In this document: one piece after another, positions 36,341 through 48,312 of the stretch
Position numbering within the stretch: the first letter of the stretch is position 1
How the letters are laid out: the number at the start of each line of letters is the position of its first letter
NCBI GenBank assembly: GCA_018881555.1
Contig: JACAXG010000007.1
Span: 4,850,643-4,914,642 of the forward strand
DNA: 64,000 bases
Source of the DNA: Amblyornis subalaris
Lineage: Eukaryota > Chordata > Aves > Passeriformes > Ptilonorhynchidae
Direction: 5' to 3'
Translations under genes and position numbers: made by a program
The notes under the pieces: generated by a model
Seen by the model: only the letters and a program-made list of their open reading frames with translations
Told to the model about the DNA's origin: nothing
Databases searched by the model: none

Positions 36341-39143
36341 AAATCATAGCATTTACATATTTTCTATTTTGTAGAGTAATTACATTGTTTACATGGAAAA
36401 AAAGTCGAGTCAGTACTGATAGTCGCCTAAATCACATCAGTAGAGGTAAATTACCAAAGTTGAGCTGGAGGCACTTTTAGCATGTGATTTCATCAATACA
36501 AATGAGATCTGGCTGTGCCCTGTACAGCTCCTTGGCAGTCTGGATGCTTGTCTTGGGGAACATTATTGGCCAGCCACTCTATCAAAGGGAGCTCTGCAAC
36601 TTAANGGAGAAGGAGAAAGAGAAAGAGGCTTCTGTGTGTGTCTTGTCCTGGCAATCATAACAGAAACACTTTAGTATTGCTAAATTGTGAANGGGTAACT
36701 GAATTTCCCCTGACAATAAAGATGCAGGAATTTCTCTGTCCTGCAGACCCGANGGAAAGTGTGGTGTTGAAATTGATTAGTAATGGGAAGTCAGGGCTTT
36801 GATATCCCCCTTTTTTTTTTTATTAAAAAGGATCTTGATTTAAAATTAGTCTTTCATTTAATAAGCAAACATTCATAATGACATTGCAGCACCTCATGAG
36901 AATTGTACTTGAGCCAAAGACTTTGCAACATGTGGAGAACACGGATAAGTAGCAATTTAAATATGGTTTTTAACATGAATTGTGGTCATTTGGGAAAATG
37001 TAGGCAGCTGGACCACAATTTACAACTTACTCTTCATCTGATTACTGTTACCTATTGTGTTAGAACAAAAATTACCAAAGTAACACTGCACCAAGACATT
37101 TCTGTCTTTGCTGTCAAAGATTGTGTGATTAATTTGTATTTAAAAGTCAAAGAGCATAGTGACATGGATAACTTTAGAAATTAAAGCAGTTTGTTATTCA
37201 GCCACAAGTATGGACTGTAAAACATGTGAAGTTATTTAATTTGCAGTGTAGTTCAATTTCTGCCTTTCCTGATTCTTTTTAATGGATAATATCAATTGTA
37301 ACTGGTTGCATATGTGATGTGGAATAGGGAACATTCCAGCTGCCCAAAACTAATGGTGCTGTATCTTTCCAAGCCATAACAGAACATGGAAGCCAAGTCC
37401 TCACAGANGCTTAGGGCATACATATGGTTTCCAGTACGATTCTGGAACGTTTGAGAAAAGTAGGCAGATAGGAAAAAAATACTCTTCTCCTTTGACTTGC
37501 AAACATATTAAATCACCATTTTATTTTCTTGCATGAATTTCAATAGAATGTAAATTGTAAATGACAAGTATCTGAGAGAGATCTGAATGGATGGATGTCT
37601 GCTGTTTGTTTTGTCTGTATTCTGGCTTGGGATTTTATGAGAGTGGAGAAGTCTTTTTGTTTGAAAATTGTAAGTCTCAAGAGGCTTAGCAGAGTTGGAG
37701 CTTTATTATGCTAAATGGCTTCTTGTGTATTTCTGTGCTCTGCTTAATGATATTCAGGAAACATTCTTATTTCCTTGGAAATTCATTGAACATTCTCCTA
37801 CAGGGTTTAGCTTATTTAACAAGTTAAGTAAGGATCTCCCTTATTTGTGTACATTAAACTCAAAAATCAATATAATGAGACAACAACAGGTTTTGCATTT
37901 GCTGGACTTGACTGGCACAGACCTTGAGTTCAGCCGTTTTGCCTTTTCACAGCCAGCTGTTTTCCTTGCCGGAGCCTGGTGCCGAGCACCGTGCTACGCT
38001 GAGCTTTTTAGGTTCTGCTGTGTCTTGGGTAATGGAGATACACTCCTGTCACACAGGTTCTTCTAGCAAGTTCTGATAGCTCTGAGATGGTTCTGTGCTA
38101 AACCTGGATGCTGCCGTGGGTAGTTCATCATGAAGGCATCCAGATCTATAGATGACTGAGTCTGGGTTTCTTTCCTAATGGGTGCCTGATAGTGATGGCA
38201 GCTATATTAATTGGAGCAATTTTGCGTTATGAGCCAGGAATCTGAAAAGTGGGAGGTCATCATCTTCACGTCTCATTTATGAAGTAAGAAATTTTTTTAT
38301 GAGTATAAGCAGGTGTTACAACTTTACAGGCTGTATTGCACGTCCGCATAATAAAAATGTGGCTGTAAAAGATATTTTCATTTCTGGGCAGTAAATAATA
38401 TCTCTGCATTAAGAACTGCACCTGTACACAGTAGATGAGGATCTATAGTCACAGTAATCTCCCTGCTTACAAGGAAGTACACATGACAAATGATTTTATT
38501 GATTTTCATAATACTTGAACTAAGTATGAAAGGAGTATAAACATGACCTGTATATAAATCTGTATAGATCTATGTATGTCACTTGATTGAATGAGTTCTA
38601 TACCTGTGCATATGAAGGAAATAAACACTAAAGCCATAGCCCTATAGAGCTGCTGCAAATGTGAAACTGAATTTATTTAACTGGTCAGACTGTGAGTGTG
38701 TTGGATCAAGAGGAGGTTAATGAAGTTGCAATACTGACTTATACATTGTGTTTAATACCATCTGACTCAGTTAATGGAAGAAATGTGTGCTATAATTCAT
38801 CCTAAAGGCAAAGGTGCCACTAGCAGATGTGCCTGGTACTTTAGTTTCTGCATTGTCAGTGTAAAATGGTTGTACAAAATCTTTGCAATGGCTGCATTTC
38901 CTTCCAGATAACTGGCCTGGTTTTAGTTTGCTGCTGGTTTTACTCTTTCTACACTCTGAGGTGACGCTCAAGAAAATGAGTTGCTCAGTGAAACTGAAAC
39001 ATAAATACTTTGAGCTGTCAACTGCTTCTTTTCTTTATATCTTTGTGTGTGCCCCTGTATGCATGTATAAAAATGACTTCACAGGACAGTGTAGTCGACT
39101 TACTCTGATTTCTCAGAAAACTATATCTTTGCTGCTTAAAAAG

Positions 39144-39157
39144 TTTTTTTTTTTTTT
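39144..39157. repeat. T14 homopolymer
   Basis: Fourteen T residues after CTTAAAAAG. Confidence 0.95.
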
Positions 39158-39618
39158 ATGTTTGTTCCTAAATCTCTTGGTAAAATTGCAATTATAGTTA
39201 CTTTGACTGATGTTGAGAAGATAATCTTTGAAGAACCCCTTACCCAGGTTTTAGGAAGTGGTAACATTGTGTTAGAGTTGCTGTTGACCAAGAGTTATGT
39301 AAACAATTGTGTAGGGAGTAAATAGTGAGTAGAATTTTATTTGTATCTTAACAAAAGACTAATCAGCATCTGGATCTTCAGTTTGCTTGGTGGATTTTGA
39401 ATTATTTACCCTAAAAGGTAACATCTTCTGGGCTATGATTTTTGGGGTTTTTTGTTGTGTGTTTTTTTTTTCTTTTTTCATAGCCATTTATCAGTCCTGC
39501 TACCAGTTGAATTTTGACAAGTCTAGAGTTTTAGGTAGGTGAAGAAGTCCACCTGACATCATTGACCCAAAGAACCTGAGAAAGTGTCTATTCATCTAAT
39601 GTGAAAACTGTCTTTTTG

Positions 39619-39667
39619 AAACAATTGGAATTGTTTTGTACCCTTATAGCACTCTAATGAGAGTGCT
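39619..39667. repeat. two adjacent perfect inverted repeats
   Basis: AAACAATT-GG-AATTGTTT at 39619-39636 and AGCACTCT-AATG-AGAGTGCT at 39648-39667, only 11 bp apart. Each has 8-bp perfect arms. Confidence 0.95.
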
Positions 39668-39769
39668 TAGACAAAATTGTGTTTGTCAGATTTTTTTTAA
39701 CGATATTAGCTAAACAGATCTATCAAGTTCCCAGACAAAACAAAATAATCCATTAACATAATATGTCTA

Positions 39770-39787
39770 TTTTATTTATTTATTTAT
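39770..39787. repeat. (TTTA)n short repeat
   Basis: About four TTTA units, running into TCTATTAATTG. Confidence 0.9.
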
Positions 39788-42700
39788 CTATTAATTGACA
39801 TTGCATTTTCACTTTGTTCTTAAATTGGGTGGAGTGCCAACANATCCAACATCTGAAATATGTGTATTTCCGAATTTTTTCTTCCATTGTACACCATTTA
39901 AATGCTAAGAAAGCCAAGACTTTAAGTATTCAGCTTTTAAATGGCTGTAATTTTCATTTGCTACCCAGAAGAATGACCTTATCTCCAGCTTTATCGCAGT
40001 TAGTTTCAATCAAATTAATCTTCATCAGTATTGTCATCCTTCACATCATCCTCTGGAAAACTCAAAAGGAAAATAGCTTAATTAGGAACAGCAATGGCAT
40101 TTCACTTTCAGAGAGCTGGAATGTTCAACACANTGTGTTGAAACAACATTCTCCCATTAGAATAATTTATGTGTCATACACTGAATAAATATGCATTCAG
40201 TGGAAGGGCTTTGTGTAACCAATGTACAGAGCAAGGTTTTCTTGTGCTCAGGAATTAAAAAATTTTCCTTAGAAACAATTAATATTCTTGTACTGTTACA
40301 TGANCAAGTCAACATCCTGTGGCATGAACTTTATGGGTGATACAAATTTTAAAATAGAATGAAATTTGAACACATNCTCATAGTCTCGTATTTCCCTTTT
40401 CATTCTTNGTATTGATTGTGTTCCCACTTCTGNCAATAACTTTTATTTGGTTTTTTAGTGAAAGATGAAATATTTCCTGGTGATCTTGATTCTGAAATGT
40501 GTGATTGTGGATACTCTCTCTATTTGGCACTTAGTAACTCNAAGATGGAAAAGACAATGTGTTTGGTAATGCTTAAGGAACATATAAGTTGTTTACAATA
40601 GGGAATGCATATTGCAATTAATTTCATTAGCAAAGAATAAATACAAATATTCTCAGAAGCAGGTTTACGCAGAGATATTAGATGAGTGCTCTGAAGGATA
40701 ATATGTATAAATTGTGAGTGATTAGTGAGCTTGACATTATATTTTATAAAACTNAGTATTCTGGAGGTGCTCACTGTCCTAAAACTAACACAAAGTACCA
40801 TAGAGTTGACCAAAAAGTCTGTTTTCTTCTACAGATTTGTCCAATTGACTTTCAAGGAGATTTCTGACCAGAAAATGGCTCTTTCAATTTCCTAATAATC
40901 TGAATTGTTCAACTATGGAATCCTTTTATCAAAAGCAAAAGGATTATAGCCAGTCTCCTTCAATAGTCTCTGTATTCCCAGTATGTTTTCTGTATCATCT
41001 ACATGTGTTTAAAAATACACTGTTAATGCAAATCAGACCTGAGGATGGTGAGCTGAAAATTGTATATATACATGATCTAGATTATTTAATCTGCTGGATT
41101 GAGGATGCTTGTNGAGCCACACATCAAGGGGGGCTGGTAGCATCCTTTCTCCTTTACAGACAGAGCCAGGACCATCACCTCTCCAAATATGACCAGCTGA
41201 GAATGTGATTTTATTATTCAGAGTAGATGGATAAGAAGAGAAGTTTTCAGGGCATTTTGTTTTCCAAGAGGAGAAGGAACGAANTGTGGTCATTGCTGAT
41301 GTGCCTTGGCCGGTTACAGGTGTCTGGGTCAGAGTAGGAATGCAGCAGTAATACAGAAAAATGCCAAGAACTGGTCCCAGATGAGTAGTGATTCAAATAA
41401 TATTTGATACAAGCAGTGTGATAGAAAACACCACTTTCTTTTGTTACCACTTGCAACTTCTGAAGTATTTTCTTTGTTGAACAACACCCATTATCTGAGA
41501 TTACTCCTGCTACTTTCAGCACTTTTATGCTGCAAACTGCACAGCAAGTAAAGGTCAAATATAATTAGCTGAGGGAAGTTGCTGTTTGTTTTCATCCTCA
41601 CCAGAGCTTTTATAAAATTGTAATTATGAATAGAGAATAGGTAATGTTACAGAATGTATCTCCAATGAAAATTTGATACATAGTGGAAACAAGCTTTCAC
41701 TCTGTAGCAGCAAATTTAGTTTCTTACATTCTCAAACATTTCATTCATAACTAGCCTGGAAATATAAACTGACTTGACAATGAGAGAAAACAAACCTCAA
41801 GCTTAATTTAAAACCCAAAAAAGCAATGCTAAAACAATTGTACATTTAAACTTTACAAGAGAAAGGAGCTTGAAAATGTATGGAAAGCTNGAGAGAGAGG
41901 GGAAGGGCACTGTGTCATGACTAATGATACAGAAGCCTTCAAATGCCATGAACTGTCAGGAATGAAAAAAGAACTGTCGGGATTGTATGCTTATTTAATC
42001 TTCCTTCTCCATCCTCTCTACCTGGAGGTCTTGGATATTTTTCCTTCTTCATATTTTATTGGAAGCAGAAGTCCAAGAGACCACCTATCCAAATGTCATC
42101 ACCACTTTTCAAATTACCTCTCTGGTCNATGCTCAGCTCACTGGCAAGTACAAATGTGAAGTTCTTGAATCTAATGAGAACAGGGGAATTACAGCAATAA
42201 AGCCAGTTAGAGCAAGGTAATAAATAAGTTTCCCATTTCTATTGCTTATTTCACTCATGATGGTTACTAGCACTTGTGTGCATTTCACAATGCACTCTGA
42301 AGAAATGGTATGTGTAAACAAAATTTGCTAGCAATGTGCATCTATAATTAAGATGATGGGATTCAAATAAGCAAGCAACTGTCTGGATTTTAATCTCTCT
42401 ATGTTTGAATAGAGATCTGTGAGCATTCAGTATGGATGTAATAANTTGACAGCTTAATGTGCAGAATTCAAATTCACATTTGCAATACTATTTTGGTGGT
42501 GGGTTTTTTTTTTTTTTCGTTTTTGGAAATGTGGTACAAGGCATCAGAAAAAACCCACATGANATGGCAGCATCAATAATAGGAATGTTCATGAGGAGCA
42601 GGTAAGTATTTGTAGTTCAGGATAAAACCTGGAATTGCAGAAATGTAAAAATAATTATCTTTCTTACCTAACATTACAGAAGCCAAACCCAGATGGAACT

Positions 42701-42799
42701 GAGTTCTCAAACTCTGAAAACTACTTGGTTTCAGCTGAAATTGATCAAAGTGGTTTATATTTTATTGAGAATTGGAATATTTTTTTTAAAAAAGAGAAC

Positions 42800-42827
42800 T
42801 TTTTAAATTTAGACTTAAATTTAAAAA
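42800..42827. repeat. 12-bp inverted repeat, 4-bp spacer, AT-only arms
   Basis: TTTTTAAATTTA (42800-42811), GACT, TAAATTTAAAAA (42816-42827). The arms contain no G or C, so chance formation is easier here than for the other inverted repeats. Confidence 0.93.
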
Positions 42828-43400
42828 AAAGCATGTCAAAAATCTTCCTCATTCACTATGTCAAATGATTTTTTTTCCAAACAAGAATGCATGCCCATCT
42901 TTTTAAAAATGGTAGAGCTGTCTTTGACTCTTTTTTAATAACATTTTAACATAATCATAAGCCCAGTTTTTCACCAAGTCTTTATCATTTCGCTGCCACT
43001 GGTACAAGTTAGTGCTGCATCCATGACAGTTGTTTCAGAATATGTTAAAGTGGTGAAGGTGAAATGTAATTAGCAGTATGTATCACATAAATGTTTCAAT
43101 CAATTTAAATTAGTCACTAGGTGGCCATGTATCACAGATGGAAGTGTGTTATTTAACAAGAAGAAAATCTTATTAATAATGCAGTTCTTAGTCTAATAAT
43201 GGATTAATAGGCATTGTCTGGAATTTATGCATTGTCTGACATGATTTTAGTAATGGGTCTGAAAACATGAAACTTATTCTTCACCTTCTAAATATCTGTA
43301 TGTACAACATTTACTCAAAAATAAAGTAGCTATTGGAATCATAAGGAAGGCTTGCTTGAACAAAGACAGAAATTTCTTTGGAATGAAACATTCTAGTGTG

Positions 43401-43423
43401 TATATATATATATATATATATAT
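43401..43423. repeat. (TA)11 microsatellite
   Basis: An uninterrupted TA run of 11.5 units. It produces the IYIYIYIY run in a spurious minus-strand reading frame across the site. Confidence 0.98.
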
Positions 43424-44274
43424 GAACCCACATTTATCCTGTATATAATCTAGGTCCTTATTCTCACATTCCAGTAGGCTTTGTCCAGCATTGGGCTTGA
43501 GAAGGCTAATGAGGGGATGTTGAGTTATATTAATAGAAATCACTCCTTTTTTTTTTTTCTTTTTCCCCATGAGGTGCCTTCATAAGACTCATTCCCACAG
43601 AAGCTTTTACCTGTGCTGCCTGTCCTTTTTAATGCTGTTAAATGAGTTAATATTTGCCCCATTTGTTTCACTGGTCATATTTACTCAAGGGAAATCCTTC
43701 ACCACGTNCAGGATGATAAATGTACTCTCCCTCTGTAAAATATTTAGTCGATGATCTTTCAGCTAAAAAATTAATAGTCAGGTATCATTCAGGAAATGGC
43801 CAGCTGAAATTCTCATACCTTTAGCAAGTTAGATGCTCTTGTATTTGGCTAATTTTCAGGGAATCATTCTTTTCCCCACTAAAAAAAAAAAAAATATGAA
43901 AGCATAGCATGGGCTTCTCATTTGTAACTGTTATTTCCAGTCTGCCAGCCTCTGCATGTTTAGACTGTTCTGAAAAGGGAAATGTATCATTTTTGGATGC
44001 AATTAAATGTATATTTAGTGCTGGATAGATTAGATGGAATTCTTACAGATATTAGAATTGAAAAAACCCATGTTTTCTAGCTACAAACATGCAAAAATAA
44101 ATAGAGTTGGGTTAAAATAAATCATGTCATAACTTTGTTACCTCAGGAAAATTGTCAAGTTCTTCCACCTTAGAACAGGAAAAATAGGAAAGACACACTC
44201 AGCTACTTGCCCACATTTATTGTATATTTCATCATTTTGATTTTAAAGCAGCTGTCTTCTTTTAAAATTTATAC

Positions 44275-44341
44275 AAAGTAAATAGAAAAAGTAAATATTT
44301 CCTTGAAGGTATTTACTTTAGACTATTTGAGAAAGTAAATA
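44275..44341. promoter_or_regulatory. cluster of four AAAGTAAATA motifs (forkhead-like)
   Basis: AAAGTAAATA occurs at 44275-44284, 44288-44297 and 44332-44341, and inverted (TATTTACTTT) at 44310-44319. The core GTAAATA fits the forkhead (FOX) recognition pattern GTAAAYA. Copies two and three also form a 10-bp inverted repeat around a CCTTGAAGG centre. Four identical 10-mers in 67 bp is a clear local enrichment. Function as a FOX-bound enhancer is inference. Confidence 0.45.
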
Positions 44342-46338
44342 GAATTAGCTTGCACAATTTATATGGTAGTAGAGGGGAGGAAAAACAAAAGCTAACCATA
44401 TCCAGCCATGTTAGGCTTTCCTGTTTTGGTTAAATATTCCAGAAAAACGCCATCAATCAAAAAGTTTTACATTCCACACAGAAAAATGTTACCTTTTTGA
44501 GCATTGCTAAACACTTTGACATATTTGAAAAATTGAGTCCTAGATCCTAAAGGTTATATGTCATAGGAGAAAGAGAAAATATGCTCTGTCTATGCCAGAA
44601 TGGCAAATAAAGATGATAAATCTGGAGCTGGAAACAAACTACTCAGAGTCATAGTCCCCAGCTTCATCACACTCAGTTGTGGTTTTGTCTGGCCTTTACT
44701 GACATATAAGTGTGTACAGCAGGGAAGTGGTGGTCAGTAGATCATGTCCCAGGATGAAGCCTGGTGAAGAAAATGGCAGAGAAGTGAACCAATGCTACAG
44801 AAAGAATTGTGAATGCTCACCATGCTAAATCTTTTTAACAATTAGTTGATTTGGCATTGGGGGATTTTTTATTTGGTTCTGGGTTTTTTTGGTTTCTCTT
44901 TGTTTCCAAAAGTGCAGTGGTTAAGTTTAAGCATGCCCTGAATCTATCCTTTCATATGATATTTAAAAAATCAAATATGTGGCAGGTCTGTAGACTATTT
45001 GATACTAAGATCAGCTGGTCAGAAGAGAAGTCAAGAAGACTTGAAGCTATGATTAAACAATTTCATTCAATAAGTCTTTATAACGACATATTCTGACAGC
45101 TGATCATTTCTTACCATGTAGGTAAAATTATTACTTTATCCTAAAAAATTTTGCCAGGCTACTGCGAACGCATAAAATCTGGAAGAGCTTCATGGGAGAC
45201 AGAAAGGAGGAGTTGTTTCTCTAATTGAGTATGGTGTGTCATGGTCATAGCGTGCAACTTTGGTATGAGAGAAATGACTCAGATTCTGTGCTAACATGGG
45301 TTGGGCAAAGAATTACTAATTTTATAGCGATGGGTTGACACAGTGATGCTTGTAAACAAGTCTAGCATTTGACTGTAAGCTAATTGCAGCATTTAGCTTT
45401 ATGTTTTGGAGTTGTTCCCTTTCCAAAGATACGTATTTCTGTCTTTGTTAATATAGTAACAGCAGCACATTATGGTCTAATGTCTTTTTTCTAATTTTCA
45501 AGCACAATAGCTAGTATTAGTAGGCATATGAGAGAAACCTCCAATATCATGATTTTCAGCAATTGAACACTCTAATGATAGAATAACACAGGTGAAGGGA
45601 ACAGGGACTGACAGCTGGTGACGGTCCCTGGGCACACTGCAGAGCAAAAGGCTCTCNCTGCTCTGCTGAATCTTACCCACGAGAATGACACGAATTTTCT
45701 TTCTATCTACTGTATCTATAAGGGAAGGGAGTCTCTGCCAAAGTGCAGGTGGGAGTTTTGGATGAACCAAACCTGCCAGTCCATGCAATCGATAGTGCAG
45801 GAACACTGACAGGAGGACAGGTTGTGTGCTCTGAGCTCTCCTTAATGTGGAGTGCTGGCCATCCTCCCCAGCACCAGGCTTTGGTGGAAGACTGGAAACT
45901 TCTAAGAGAAAGCATTGCCCTCTGAATCACCTGCTGAGNTGCTGGGGAGTGCTTCCCTCGTCACCCACTGAGGTTGCTTGGTAGCCCATGCTTTGTAGTG
46001 GACATAATATTTAAATATTCAGGTTTTTACCTGAATAGTTCAGCACAGTAGTAGAAAAATAAATGGAATGAGAAATACTCTAGACCTGGGTGAAAATGTA
46101 AGGTGCTGCAAATTTCAGGTACAATACCAAAACCTGAGAAGTGCTTGCATAGTAACCCCNTGGTAAATGATAGCTTTTCTTTTTGGTTCTCCAGTAAGCA
46201 AATGTCTTAAATTCCCTTGTTTATCATTAGTGCTATATATGCATACTCTTATACAGAATCAAGGGGATAAAATGTACTTTAGGACAAGGTAATAAGTGTA
46301 CTGTACATCCATTAAATAGTTCNTTTGTAATTTATGAG

Positions 46339-46362
46339 GGTAAAAACATTAATGTTTTTACC
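46339..46362. repeat. 24-bp perfect palindrome
   Basis: The half-site GGTAAAAACATT (46339-46350) is followed with no spacer by its exact reverse complement (46351-46362). It is the longest perfect zero-spacer palindrome I found outside the (AT)n/(TA)n runs. The centre CATTAATG contains overlapping TAAT homeodomain cores. Confidence 0.97.
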
Positions 46363-47453
46363 ATTCAGAAAATATTAGTTGGATTTTTTTTGTAACTTCA
46401 TCTACTTACACGCTCTGTATGAAAATTTTCATTGTTAAACTGACTCATAATCTTTTTTCAGTCTCTAAATAGTCTGAGAAATAATTACTGCTTATTATAT
46501 CTCTTTAAAGTGAGGACTCTCACAGAGACGCATAAGGACAAAGAGATGTGTGAACATCAGCTCTGAAACCTATACTTTTAAAATCTGGACAAAGCAAGCA
46601 ATTTAGTTTTGAGTGGTCTAAGTTATTTCCATAAGAAAGACTATGCTGCCTTTAAAGTGAATTGTAAAAGAGCAGGAGCTGCTAAGTTATCTTATGTCCT
46701 ATTTGTAGCATACAGATCAGATGCTAATACAGACCCTTCTCACCATGAGACCCGAGCATATTCCAAGAGCTGTTACTGGCACACCCAACTCTTCCATTGA
46801 GGTTTTTAAAATTAAATTATCCATCCTAAGGATCTTCCCCATATATTTGTTCTCTATAAAACCACTGGAAGTGTGAAGGAACAAACATTTCCATTATTAA
46901 GTCACAGTAGAAATTACTGTGTTTATTGGATATCCTGGTTTGACGGGGACTGTTTTGATTTATAGTCGGTCAAATTCAGCTGCTATGTTTGATTTTAAAT
47001 CTNCATTTAATATCTTTTTTACAAAATCGATGTAGTGATTGCCAAAGAGAAAAAGTTTTTGCTAAAGGAAATGTAGAATTTTTTAAAGTCTAAGAAAGAC
47101 AGTGCTCAATCCTAGCTTATACAGATAAGTTTATATAAACCACATAGCATAAAAAGCTGTTAATATTCAAGGATTATTAGTACAAATCCCCTTATAAAGC
47201 AGCCTTACTTCAGCTTTTGAGTGATATTGCAACATTGTTTTTCAATGAGACTGTCCTTGAGAATCAACAAACTCCATTTCACTAAGAGGGTTAATTAAGG
47301 TCAAGTTTATAATGGCNTAGGAAGAAGCACAGACTGAAGCAGCCGTATATCAGATCGAGATTTCAAGGTCTCTGCAACGCATTAATAACTGTGAGGCTGT
47401 CTAATGTGGACAGCATAACATGTTCTGCCGCAAGAAATTCTTGGAACGAACCT

Positions 47454-47469
47454 AAAAAAAAAAAAAAAA
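47454..47469. repeat. A16 homopolymer
   Basis: Sixteen A residues. No recognisable processed pseudogene body precedes it. Confidence 0.95.
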
Positions 47470-47480
47470 TGCAGTTCCTT

Positions 47481-48216
47481 TCCCTGAAGGTTCCTTTGAC
47501 AGTGCTTTTCCAGCAGAAATCTCCTGCCAGTCAACTTTGTCTCTGAGGGAGCGTAGCAGGTCAGAGAGCAGAGTGCTGACCAGCCAGCTTTCCCAGGTTT
47601 GTCCAAGATGCGGGAAGATCGTGATCCCTGCATCTCCCTAGCCGCAGCAGGGAACTGAGTTGTGTTCTGCGTCCCCAGGGTGAGCTGTTCTGTCTAAAGT
47701 GCTGTGCGTGTGGTGATCCTCTTCTCTTGTGCCTCACAGACTCCAAGGGGTCAACCCCCCCTTCTTCCAGGATGCTGCTGGCTGGGCAACACCCTGCCTG
47801 CAAAAGGGAACGGGCAAGGCTGGAGCTGCTGCTGAAGGGGCAGAGGCCCAATCCCCATGGCAGAGCAGGAGCCTGTGTCTCCCCGGGTGATGGATAACAA
47901 ACCAGTGTTTGTTATCAGTGGACCAGTCTGGTCCAGCTCTGCTGCTGCTTCTGTTCTTGTGATATATGAAGAAAGCAGAGATGGAGTAAAGTTTAAATGC
48001 TGTGAAACTGCAGAAAGAGAATGGGATATATTAAACCCAAAGGGGGAGGGAGAAAAAGGAAGGGTTAGGTGTGACTTGCCTGTTTATGGATGTGTGTTTT
48101 TGCCTACTGTAGGGCAGTTTTGCTATTTTTTTTCTTTAAATAAACTCCCCACCAGTGATCAACACAACTTCCCAGCACAGCTCCCATGGCCCCATCTGTA
48201 CAATTACTTGTGTTGA
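47481..48216. other. GC-richer stretch with well-contexted 119-codon frame
   Basis: Composition rises in GC from 47481 to about 47900. A plus-strand frame begins at 47857 in the context CCCCATGG, a good Kozak match, and runs to a stop ending at 48216 (starts MAEQEPVSPRVMDNKPVFVI). No domain, signal peptide or membrane segment is recognised. An antisense 96-codon frame (47561-47851, minus) ends just upstream. It could be a lineage-specific gene or a chance frame; I lean to chance. Confidence 0.25.
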
Positions 48217-48253
48217 AGGGAGGACTCACCAAATGGTTCTCTTATATTTTCAG

Positions 48254-48312
48254 AGCAGCGTTGAAAATTTAAATTCAGCAGAAATCATCAGACTCCATCT
48301 CTTCAATTTCTG
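48254..48312 (+). other. candidate 59-nt exon, low confidence
   Basis: Acceptor GGTTCTCTTATATTTTCAG ends at 48253; 59 nt follow with one open frame, SSVENLNSAEIIRLHLFNF; donor CTG|GTAATT begins at 48313. Unspliced, the frame ends at TAA immediately after the junction, which fits an exon boundary. It lies 38 bp downstream of the stop of the 119-codon frame at 47857-48216. No family is recognised. Confidence 0.2.

Larger units (their letters stand above)
36341..47480. other. long AT-rich non-coding stretch
   Basis: Frames of 124 codons (39814-40188, plus), 123 codons (37695-38066, plus) and 103 codons (41247-41558, minus) are the longest, all unrecognised. Perfect inverted repeats and the forkhead-like cluster are listed separately. 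Confidence 0.6.

Noticed and set aside
40458..40605. Open frame of about 50 codons after TTTGGTTTTTTAG
   Set aside because: No good donor follows, there is an N inside, and the length is ordinary for this composition.
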